Below, in pieces: positions 27,300-34,691 of a DNA stretch of 64,000 nt. The notes below the pieces were generated by a model. It worked only from the letters and a program-made list of their open reading frames with translations, did no database searches and had not been told where the DNA came from. This DNA comes from Streptomyces sp. ISL-100 (lineage in GTDB: Bacteria > Actinomycetota > Actinomycetes > Streptomycetales > Streptomycetaceae). The position numbers were made by a program, and so were the translations under genes. The stretch's first letter is position 1. Each line of letters opens with the position of its first letter. Location of the stretch: NCBI RefSeq assembly GCF_018614615.1, contig NZ_JAGGOK010000046.1:1-64000 (forward strand), given 5' to 3'.

Positions 27300-27899
27300 A
27301 TGCGACCTGTCCCCAGGTGGGCCCTGCTTTCGTCGGGGTGTGCCCCTGTCCTGTTGGTCGGAGGCTGGACGATCGCGGCACTACTGGAGGGAGCCGCCTA
27401 CGATCCCGCCACTCAGACGATCAGCGTCCTGGGGGCCTACGGTGCTGCGGGATTCTGGGTGATGACCGGAGCGCTCCTCGCCCTGGGCGTCTGCCACCTG
27501 CTTACCGCCTGGGGGCTGCGCCCAGCCGCACTCGCCGGACTTCTGGCGCTGGGCGGCGGCGGAGTGGCGGCGTTCGTGGTGACTCTGCTCCCCGCGCCGA
27601 GCAGTGGGGGGGCCCTGCACCACGGGTCGGTCGCCGTGGTGGGCTTCACCCTCCTGGCGGTGTGGCCGGTGCTGGCTGCCGATCGCGGCGGAGACGCACC
27701 CTGGGGACTACGGCTCGTGCCCTCCATCGTGGCGACCGCTCTGATGGGCTTCGGTGCAGGCTGGTTCCTGATCGAAACGCACCGTCACGGTGTTCCTGGC
27801 GTTGCTGAACGCCTTGTGACATGCATTCAGTCCCTATGGCCCTTGGTGGTTGTTGCTTCTTGCCTTCGGCATGCCGACAACGACGCACCTTCGAAGTGA
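27300..27899 (+). CDS. DUF998 family membrane protein
   Basis: 199 residues with six hydrophobic segments. The segment YDPATQTISVLGAYGAAGFWVM matches the loop typical of DUF998 proteins. Function is unknown. The ribosome-binding site is weak (GGTGGG). The 129 bases upstream show no other gene. Confidence 0.78.
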   Translation: MRPVPRWALLSSGCAPVLLVGGWTIAALLEGAAYDPATQTISVLGAYGAAGFWVMTGALLALGVCHLLTAWGLRPAALAGLLALGGGGVAAFVVTLLPAPSSGGALHHGSVAVVGFTLLAVWPVLAADRGGDAPWGLRLVPSIVATALMGFGAGWFLIETHRHGVPGVAERLVTCIQSLWPLVVVASCLRHADNDAPSK

Positions 27900-27932
27900 C
27901 CGCGGCTGACAGCCGGATGTGGCCGCGGCTCG

Positions 27933-29660
27933 TCAGGGGCCTTTTTTGGCCAGGAACCGGCGGAGCTTCGTCAGTGGCCACGTGTTGATGACGTCTTCCG
28001 TCGTCAGCCAGCCACGCTGCGCCGTCGCCACCCCGTAGCGCATGTACGGCAGATGCGTGATGGCGTGTGAGTCGGAGTTCACGGCGAACTTCACGCCGTG
28101 CCGTTTCGCGCGCAGGATGTCCTCGTCACACAGGTCGAGCCGCTCGGGATGCGCGTTGATCTCCAGAGCGGTACCCGCCCGCGCGCAGGCCTTGAACACC
28201 GCGTCGAAGTCGGCATCGATGCCCGGGCGTTTGCCGATCCGGCGGGTCGTGGGATGGCCGATGACGGCGACGTGCGGGTTCTCGCAGGCGCGGAGGAGAC
28301 GGCGGGTGAGTTCCCGCTTGCTCTGGTTGAAGTGGGAGTGGACCGAGGCCACACAGATGTCGAAATCCGCGAGGAACTCGTCGGGCCAGTCCAGGGTGCC
28401 GTCCGGGCCGATGTTGAGTTCCGTGCCGTGCAGCAGCCGCATCTTGTGGTGCGCGCCGTCGAGCGCGCGGACCCGCTCGCGCTGGGCGAGGATCTTCTCG
28501 TCGGTCATGCGCTGCATGTACAGATTGGGGGCGTGGTCGGTGACGGCGTAGTACGCGTAACCGCGGTCGGCAGCGGCGGCGACCATGTCCTCCAGCGGGG
28601 CCAGCCCGTCGGTGAAGTCGGTGTGGGTGTGCAGATCGCCGCGGATGTCCTTCTCCGTCAGGAGGTCCGGGAGCTCGCCGCGCAGCCCGGCCGCGATCTC
28701 ACCGCGGTCCTCGCGCAGCGTCGGCGGTATCCAGGGCAGTCCGAGCCTGGCGTAGATGTCCTCCTCCGTCTCGGAGGTGATGCTCTCGCCGCTCTCGGCG
28801 TCGAAGAGCCCGTACTCGGACAGCTTGAGGCCCTGACGCACCGCGATTTCGCGCGTGCGGATGTTGTGCGCCTTGGAGCCGGTGAAGTACTGCAGCCCCG
28901 CGCCCCAGGAGGCCGGGGGAAGGACCCGTAGATCGACCTGAAGCCCCGTGGTGGTGCGCACGGAGGTCTTCTTCTCCCCGTGTGCGATGACCTCGGCCGT
29001 GTGCGGAAGGGCGGTGAGGGCGTCCATGAAAGGGGCCGCCCGGCGTGCCGCCACCAGGATGTCGACGTCCCCGATGGTCTCCTTCATACGGCGCAGGGAC
29101 CCCGCGTACGCGCACCGGACGCAGCCGGGGATGCCCGACAGCTCGGCGACGAGCTGTTCGGCGACGTCCATGGCGGCGCTGACGAGGATCCGGCCCTCAC
29201 CGGCCTTCTGCAGCACCGAGATGCCGTGCAGGAGGTTGTCTTCCGTCCGCTCTCCGAAGCCCTTCAGATCGCGCAGCCGTTCCTTGTGAATGGCGTCGAG
29301 CAGCTGGTCGACGGAGGCAACTCCGAGCTCCTCGTACAGGACCATGGCCTTGCGGGGCCCGAGTCCCGGAATCGTGGTCAGCTCGCGCACTCCGGCCGGC
29401 ACGGACGCCCGGGCCTTCTCGACGACGGACATACGGCCGGTCCGCAGGTACTCCATGATCTTGTCGGCGACGGACTTGCCGACGTTCGGGATCTCGCGCA
29501 GCCCCTCGGCATCGAGCTTCGAGACATCCTCCGCGTAGCCCCCGACGGCGCGGGCGGCCTTTTCGTAGGCGCGCGCCTTGAATGCCTCCCCGCCCCGGAT
29601 CGCGATGAGGTCGGCGTACTCCTGGAGCAGCGCCTCCACCTGGTCGTTGGCTCGCACCAT
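27933..29660 (-). CDS. polX: DNA polymerase X family / PHP-domain protein (PolX)
   Basis: 575 residues. N-terminal helix-hairpin-helix domains (LREIPNVGKSVADKI; LTTIPGLGPRKAMVLYEELG) are followed by a family X nucleotidyltransferase palm with the metal motif GDVDILVA (about 197-204). The C-terminal PHP phosphoesterase begins at LHTHTDFTDG (about 340), with later HSHFNQ, HPTTRRIG and NSDSHA metal ligands. Bacterial PolX fills short gaps in base-excision repair, and its PHP part has 3'-5' exonuclease or AP-endonuclease activity. GGAGAC precedes the ATG at 29660. Confidence 0.92.
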   Translation of the reverse strand: MVRANDQVEALLQEYADLIAIRGGEAFKARAYEKAARAVGGYAEDVSKLDAEGLREIPNVGKSVADKIMEYLRTGRMSVVEKARASVPAGVRELTTIPGLGPRKAMVLYEELGVASVDQLLDAIHKERLRDLKGFGERTEDNLLHGISVLQKAGEGRILVSAAMDVAEQLVAELSGIPGCVRCAYAGSLRRMKETIGDVDILVAARRAAPFMDALTALPHTAEVIAHGEKKTSVRTTTGLQVDLRVLPPASWGAGLQYFTGSKAHNIRTREIAVRQGLKLSEYGLFDAESGESITSETEEDIYARLGLPWIPPTLREDRGEIAAGLRGELPDLLTEKDIRGDLHTHTDFTDGLAPLEDMVAAAADRGYAYYAVTDHAPNLYMQRMTDEKILAQRERVRALDGAHHKMRLLHGTELNIGPDGTLDWPDEFLADFDICVASVHSHFNQSKRELTRRLLRACENPHVAVIGHPTTRRIGKRPGIDADFDAVFKACARAGTALEINAHPERLDLCDEDILRAKRHGVKFAVNSDSHAITHLPYMRYGVATAQRGWLTTEDVINTWPLTKLRRFLAKKGP

Positions 29661-29838
29661 GTCTCCAGGGTGCCCCCGCTCGCCCCCGGCAGGCACGCCG
29701 GGCGCCCGGGCGAGGGCCTGCCATGACCGGCGAAAGACCGAGGGAAAGCTGACCGAATATGCGAATCGTTGTAGGCTCCGGGGAACGCCCTTGACCTGCG
29801 TGAAGCGGGCAGGGAGCCGACAGATCGGGAGTTTCTCC

Positions 29839-29871
29839 GTGCTTCGTACCATGTTCAAGTCCAACATGTAG
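29839..29871 (+). pseudogene. panD: 5' remnant of panD (aspartate 1-decarboxylase)
   Basis: After GGGAG and a seven-base spacer, GTG begins MLRTMFKSNM and then TAG. Intact PanD proteins of actinobacteria begin MLRTMFKSKIHRATV, so the first eight residues match and the rest is missing. PanD makes beta-alanine for pantothenate. The break is at about 29863, exactly where the flanking genes change from core to accessory and degenerate. No other panD piece was seen in the window. This is the likely left edge of the accessory island. Confidence 0.7.
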
Positions 29872-29912
29872 TGATTGGGCGTCTGTGCAGGTCAGAGCCG
29901 CGATCGCCGCGT

Positions 29913-30138
29913 TTAGGTCAGCAAGCGGTCAGCATGGGGCGCGACGGTGTCCCGTAGGGAAGCCCAGTTGGCCAACTCGACAAGGTCAGGACGCGGCTGC
30001 TCGGTGTACTGGTAGAGGTTGAGCAGCACGTTCGAGTCTGGCGCGACCAGGCCGTCCGTCAGGGCGGTGGTGGAGTCCGCTGTCGTCGCGGTGCGAACGG
30101 CCCCGAAGCCGACGAACAGACTCCTGCCGTTCTCAGCG
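29913..30138 (-). pseudogene. Truncated PIN-like domain protein (N-terminal piece)
   Basis: The minus-strand frame reads LFVGFGAVRTATTADS... then DGLVAPDSNVLLNLYQYTEQPRPDL before running into unrelated sequence and a stop at 29913. This matches the start of PIN-like proteins (PIN_8 type), where D-x-NVLL-x-LYRY holds the first metal-binding Asp. About 70 of several hundred residues remain. It ends 42 bases from the panD break, so the same rearrangement may have cut both genes. The 5' limit is approximate. Confidence 0.55.
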
Positions 30139-30401
30139 GTCGTCGTGTTGCCAGCCACCGTCGTCCCCGTCTGTGCCACGCACGTCTGCCCCTTCGCCAA
30201 CGTGTCCGACTGCGACCTGGTGCTTCGCAGGAAAGGCCCCGGCGGGCGGAGAGGGGAGATCTGGCAGCAATCCCATTCCCATATAAGTGTTGGGCTCCGG
30301 CCGGTCGGCCACGACCGCGACCAGGAACAGGCCGCGGTACTCATCGCCCCATGGAAGAGAACCTCATGAAACCATCGGGTGGTTGGCGGCATGGCGAGGC
30401 T

Positions 30402-31030
30402 TCAACCCTGCTTGCCGCGGATCAGGAGTCCGGGATGTCGAACAGCGACTGCTGCGCGGGGGAGTAGGAATTCACCTTCGGCCTCTTCTTTGCGCTTCGG
30501 TTGCGGACCCGCGTGGCGCGTGCACGAGGCGTCTGGCTCGTTTCGAAGGTTGCGCAGCTCCTTGAAGCTCGTTCCCGCTGCCCCGACGAGGCCGTGCTTC
30601 ACCAAGTCCGTGAACCGCGAGTTCCCGATGTAGCGCCCCACACGTTCGTAGCTGATGACGCGCCCGTCCTTTTCCCTCGTGTGCATTCATCGTTCAGCAG
30701 AAGACGGGCATAGGAGAGGGGAAGGTACGTCCCGGGGGCGTGGTCGAAGGAAGGGGTCGGACTGCCCCGCCAGTGTGCGAACTTCGGGAAGAGCTGGGGC
30801 TTCGGGTCTGCGGTAAGCAGGCAGACTGCTCCCGTCACGGGTTTCTGATCGGGGACCGATGACGGCTGTGACGCCCACCAGCGACGGAGGCGCCGAACGT
30901 CTCGTCCGCTCCTCGGTGCCACGTAGGGGGCGGCGCGCTTAGGCAATGCCATCGGTGTCACCGGAAACGAGAGCGAACTGGCGTCCGGGGTTGTCAGGCA
31001 AGGGCCGCTGCCCCGACCCCTACGTGACAT
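30402..31030 (-). pseudogene. Broken gene of unknown function
   Basis: Two overlapping minus-strand frames join into one sensible reading. The first ends in FPKFAHWRGSPTPSF...PGTYLPLSYARLLLNDE and the second continues CTREKDGRVISYERVGRYIGNSRFTDLVKHG...FKELRNLRNE. A single-base shift near 30675-30685 separates them. I do not recognise the family. Codon bias is weaker than in neighbours, consistent with decay. It lies between the PIN remnant and the TIGR04141 gene. Confidence 0.4.
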
Positions 31031-32532
31031 GAGGGCGGGGGAAGCGCGTCTGGGCCGCCCTCAGGGATACCAACGACCTGGACACTCACCCCTCGCGCTG
31101 CCAGGGCCTTCGCCGTCTGGGCGATGGTGATCTGGGAGAAGCCGAAGATGGACGCCAGGGTCAGCTTCTCGCGATTCTTGAGGAGTACGGCGAGGACGAT
31201 CCGCTTGGGTGTGAAGTCCTCCGGAAGCAAGCACTTGCCCCCGCTGAGCCGGGCCACCTTCGCAGTGAAATCCGCACGGACCTGGGCGGACTCCTGAAGC
31301 AGTTCGACCGCCACCCGGGCCTGGCTGAAGAGGTGACTCAGCGGACCGGAACTGCCTGCGCGCTTGACGAGGACCAAGGTGCCGTCAGGTACGAGCAGGT
31401 CGCAGATTTCGACCTGATCTCTGGGGCGGAGAGGATTGGTGACGTTCTTGGTGTCGAGACAGACCCAGCCCGGCCGGTTGTCGGCCACTCTGTTGTTGTA
31501 GGCGTTCTCGGACTCCCTGTCCATCCAGGCGGGAAGGGAGATGGAGGGTGAGCCGGGCAGCAGCGCCGCCACGGCGGCCCGGCACTCGTCCACATAGGCG
31601 GCCCCGACCTCATACCACTCGCTGTCCATCAGGAAGAACCGTCGGGAGCCGAGGGAAATGCCGGCCTCCAGCCAGGTCAGCGCGCTGGTGACGGCGAGCG
31701 TGTCGACGGCCCCCGCCCGGCGGTCCCTGGCAAGAGTCACGGTGCCCTCGCGCAGCACCTTGAGGCGTCGGCCGGGCGGTGCGAGCCTGGCCCGGGTGAG
31801 TACGTAGCCGAGGTCGACGTCGTCGGATCGCAGGGCTCCGGCGCTGTTGATCTGCGTGATGTAGGTGGTGGCCTCCGCGTATGCCACGTGATGTTCGGAG
31901 GGGACGGCGACGGAGATCCGTCCGTAGGCGGCCTGGCCGAGGCGGCCGTCCAAAGCCCGTTCGAGGGCGTCGAGGGTCACAGGGTCGCTGACCGGCACGA
32001 TGTGGTCGACGAATCTCAGCTCCTGGTGCGGGATGTCCTCGCGGCAGATCCTGGCGATGGTCCGCAGGTCGGAGAGCAGAGCCTCAGGTTCGATTCCCAG
32101 GGCGATCCTCAGCCCGCATCCGCCCTGGGCACTGACGGCCTTTCCACGCGTGTACCGCGACCGGGTGAGCGGAAGGTCGTCGAGGTAGCCGCCCAGGCTG
32201 CGCACGATGCGCGAGTGGTCACGGATGCCGAGCAGGGGGACCGGGGCGCCGCCCGGAACCAGGGAGATGTCGGTGCGCGCCTGCCCGAGAGACCTCGACA
32301 CAGCCTCGCGGATCATGGTCGGATCCATCTGCCGGATGGCGAAGGAGAGACCGAAGCGCTTGTCCTTGAGGTGGTCGGGGATCAGTCGGTATCCCTGGTC
32401 GCAGCCGATGGCGTACACCGTGCCGTCGACGGCGAGCAGGAGCACGGCGGCAGTGCGACGAACGCTTTCGGTGACCGTGATGGCGGTGGTGCGCGACATG
32501 GGCTCGCACCACGGGGCCTCGGTGTGCTCCAT
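30994..32532 (-). CDS. TIGR04141/DUF6119 family protein lacking its N-terminal part
   Basis: 512 residues that match the body of the sporadically distributed TIGR04141 (DUF6119) family: RRTAAVLLLAVDGTVYAIG, GYRLIPDHLKDKRFGLSFAIRQMDP, LVPGGAPVPLLGI, SLGSRRFFLMDSEWYEVG and a C-terminal helix-turn-helix-like IFGFSQITIAQTAKALAARG. Full-length relatives have about 80-90 more residues before the APWC segment that opens this frame. That missing part lies just upstream but on the opposite strand (32665 onward). The family is found patchily in defence and mobile regions; function is unproven. The gene may be non-functional as drawn, or expressed only after rearrangement. Confidence 0.75.
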   Translation of the reverse strand: MEHTEAPWCEPMSRTTAITVTESVRRTAAVLLLAVDGTVYAIGCDQGYRLIPDHLKDKRFGLSFAIRQMDPTMIREAVSRSLGQARTDISLVPGGAPVPLLGIRDHSRIVRSLGGYLDDLPLTRSRYTRGKAVSAQGGCGLRIALGIEPEALLSDLRTIARICREDIPHQELRFVDHIVPVSDPVTLDALERALDGRLGQAAYGRISVAVPSEHHVAYAEATTYITQINSAGALRSDDVDLGYVLTRARLAPPGRRLKVLREGTVTLARDRRAGAVDTLAVTSALTWLEAGISLGSRRFFLMDSEWYEVGAAYVDECRAAVAALLPGSPSISLPAWMDRESENAYNNRVADNRPGWVCLDTKNVTNPLRPRDQVEICDLLVPDGTLVLVKRAGSSGPLSHLFSQARVAVELLQESAQVRADFTAKVARLSGGKCLLPEDFTPKRIVLAVLLKNREKLTLASIFGFSQITIAQTAKALAARGVSVQVVGIPEGGPDALPPPSCHVGVGAAALA

Positions 32533-32664
32533 CCTCTTGAACCGGGGCCGTACTGCGTGACCTTGCCGCAGCTGCCCTCGTCCTGCCCAGCCACGACCAC
32601 GAAGGCATCGACGTGTCCCGCTCGTCCTGTAGACCTCTCACTCCCTGCCCCACGGAGGCACCCC

Positions 32665-32937
32665 TTGGCACCGAACACCGCAGTACGCACCGTTTACCGG
32701 CTGCCCGGTGTGGCCCCCACCCCGGAGGCCATGCTGGACGCTCTTGACGACGAATTTCTGGACAGGCTCAGAGCCGATCCGCATTTTCCCGAGGTGCTCG
32801 GAGTCCCGGCCGTCTACATCACCTGCGGCGGAGCGCCGCGTCGGGGCGGCCGTCGTCCTCGACACAGACGCCGACGGACGAAACCGGGTACACGAAGGAT
32901 AGTGGCATCGATGTGTGTACGACGTCAACAGGCTTAA
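32665..32937 (+). pseudogene. Inverted N-terminal fragment of a TIGR04141 family gene
   Basis: After GGAGG and a six-base spacer, a TTG-initiated frame reads APNTAVRTVYRLPGVAPT, then PEAMLDALDDEFLDRL...VPAVYITCG. This is the typical start of TIGR04141 proteins (T-YRL-GV-PTPEA--DALD). After about residue 56 the reading loses family character, turning basic and low-complexity up to the stop at 32937. It faces away from the matching C-terminal gene at 30994-32532. It may be half of an inverted gene or a remnant of a second copy. Confidence 0.55.
32899..32928 (-). promoter_or_regulatory. Possible minus-strand promoter facing the TIGR04141 locus
   Basis: On the minus strand TTGACG (32923-32928) is followed after 18 bases by CACTAT (32899-32904). 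It would transcribe leftward, through the inverted N-terminal fragment in antisense, into the TIGR04141 body. The box TGTTGACG is also present at two other island promoters. Confidence 0.4.
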
Positions 32938-32975
32938 CTCTGGAATTAGAGTGGCGGCCCGTGTACGCTGGAGTT

Positions 32976-34631
32976 ATGACGGACAAAGCCGCTTCATCGG
33001 TCGGCCCGCTTGTCACCGGTTCCGAGATCGCTCGGCTGGCCGGGGTCACTCGGGCCGCTGTCTCCAACTGGCGTCGGCGCTACGACGACTTCCCCGCGCC
33101 GGCGGGAGGTGCCGCGAACAGTCCGCTCTACGCGCTGGCCGAGGTCCAGGAATGGCTGGATAGGCAGCGCAAAGGTCAGGAAGTGTCACCGGAAGTCGAG
33201 TTGTGGCAGGCCATGCGGGCCGCGTACGGGGAGCAGATGGTCGCGGGACTGGCAGAGGTGGCCGCGGTGTTGTCCGGTGAACAAGGACTGAGACTGCCGG
33301 ATGACGTCGCCACCCGTGTACGGGGGCTCGCCCGAAGCGACGCGCCTGTCGACCTGGTCAACGGACTGACCGAACGGTTCATGGACTCCGCACGGCGTGC
33401 GGGATCGGACCAGGTGACTCCCGAGCGCGTGGTGCGTGCCGTGTGCCACTTCGCTCACGAGCTTCCGGCCGACGCCACGGTCTTCGATCCCGCCTGCGGA
33501 ATCGGAGTGCTGCTCCTGTCCGTCGCTTCCCGAGAAGGCACGCGCTGCTGCGGCCAGGAGATGGACAACGACAGTGCCCGTTTCGCGCAGCTCCGCGCCG
33601 ACCTTCTGGCCCGATCGGCCGTGCGCATCGTGGCAGGTGACTCCCTGCGCGCAGACGAGTGGCCGGATCTCAAGGCGGATCTGGTCGTCTGTGACCCGCC
33701 GGCCGGTGTGACCGAGTGGGGACGTGAGGAATTGCTGCTCGACTCCCGCTGGGAACTCGGTACTCCCTCCAAGGCCGAAGGCGAGCTCGCGTGGCTCCAG
33801 CATGCCTATGCGCACACCGAGCCCGGCGGCCGCGTCCTCATGGTCATGCCTGCCTCAGTGGCCTACCGCAAGGCGGGCCGCCGTATCCGGTCGGAACTCG
33901 TGCGCCGGGGCATTGTGCGTCAAGTGGTCGCCCTGCCACCGGGGACGGCGACCTCTCACGCCCTGCCTGTCCACCTGTGGTCTCTGCGGCGTCCCGAGAA
34001 CGCGGAAGGCGTGGATGCGAACCACACCGTGCGCATGGTCGACCTGACCGGCAACAGCCCCGACGGCAGCCTGGAACCCCGCCCTGATCAGGTCGCCGAC
34101 GTGCCGCTGATCGAACTCCTCGACGACACCGTCGACCTGACCCCCGGCAGCCATCTCCGTTCCCGGCACCGCGACTTTCCCGGTGAGTACGCCGCCCTGC
34201 GCAAGGAGCTGGAGGATCAGATCCGCCGACTCGACGCGCTTCTGCCCGAACTTGCGGCGGGTGGCGGACCTGGCTCGCTGGACGGCGCCACCACCAGCGT
34301 CGCGGACCTCGCCCGCGCCGGACTCGTCACGTACGACGGTCCGGAACCGGTCTCGGCCAGCGAACAGCTCGACACGGACTATCTGCAGGGTTTCCTGCGC
34401 AGCTCCGTCAACGTCCGTCGGTCCACAAGCGCCAGCGGGACCCACCGTCTTGACGGCCGGGGGTCACGCATCCCCCGGATGGGCATTGACGAGCAGCGTC
34501 GGTACGGTGCTGCCTTCCGGGCCTTGTCCGCCTTCGAGGAAGGCATGCGAAAGGTCGACGAACTGAACCGACAGTTTGCCGAAGTGGCCCGTGACGGCCT
34601 CGCGACGGGCGCACTGGCACCCGAGGAGTAA
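32976..34631 (+). CDS. HTH plus N6-adenine methylase-like protein
   Basis: 551 residues. An N-terminal MerR/HTH-like domain (VTGSEIARLAGVTRAAVSNWRRRY, about 11-60) precedes an N6_Mtase fold. Motif I is VFDPACGIGVLLLSV (about 169-183) and motif IV is VCDPPAG (Asp240-Pro-Pro-Ala243). The usual aromatic residue of NPPY/F/W is therefore Ala, which may abolish or alter methylation. The C-terminal part resembles HsdM/HsdS-linked sequence, but no S or R subunit is adjacent. The ATG lies six bases after TACGCT, a -10-like box, so the message may be leaderless. It converges with the UvrD gene. Confidence 0.8.
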   Translation: MTDKAASSVGPLVTGSEIARLAGVTRAAVSNWRRRYDDFPAPAGGAANSPLYALAEVQEWLDRQRKGQEVSPEVELWQAMRAAYGEQMVAGLAEVAAVLSGEQGLRLPDDVATRVRGLARSDAPVDLVNGLTERFMDSARRAGSDQVTPERVVRAVCHFAHELPADATVFDPACGIGVLLLSVASREGTRCCGQEMDNDSARFAQLRADLLARSAVRIVAGDSLRADEWPDLKADLVVCDPPAGVTEWGREELLLDSRWELGTPSKAEGELAWLQHAYAHTEPGGRVLMVMPASVAYRKAGRRIRSELVRRGIVRQVVALPPGTATSHALPVHLWSLRRPENAEGVDANHTVRMVDLTGNSPDGSLEPRPDQVADVPLIELLDDTVDLTPGSHLRSRHRDFPGEYAALRKELEDQIRRLDALLPELAAGGGPGSLDGATTSVADLARAGLVTYDGPEPVSASEQLDTDYLQGFLRSSVNVRRSTSASGTHRLDGRGSRIPRMGIDEQRRYGAAFRALSAFEEGMRKVDELNRQFAEVARDGLATGALAPEE

Positions 34632-34691
34632 CGGCCCACGATGCGGGACATTCCGGGCTCATGCCCCGCACGGTCCGCCCCGGGCGGCCGA

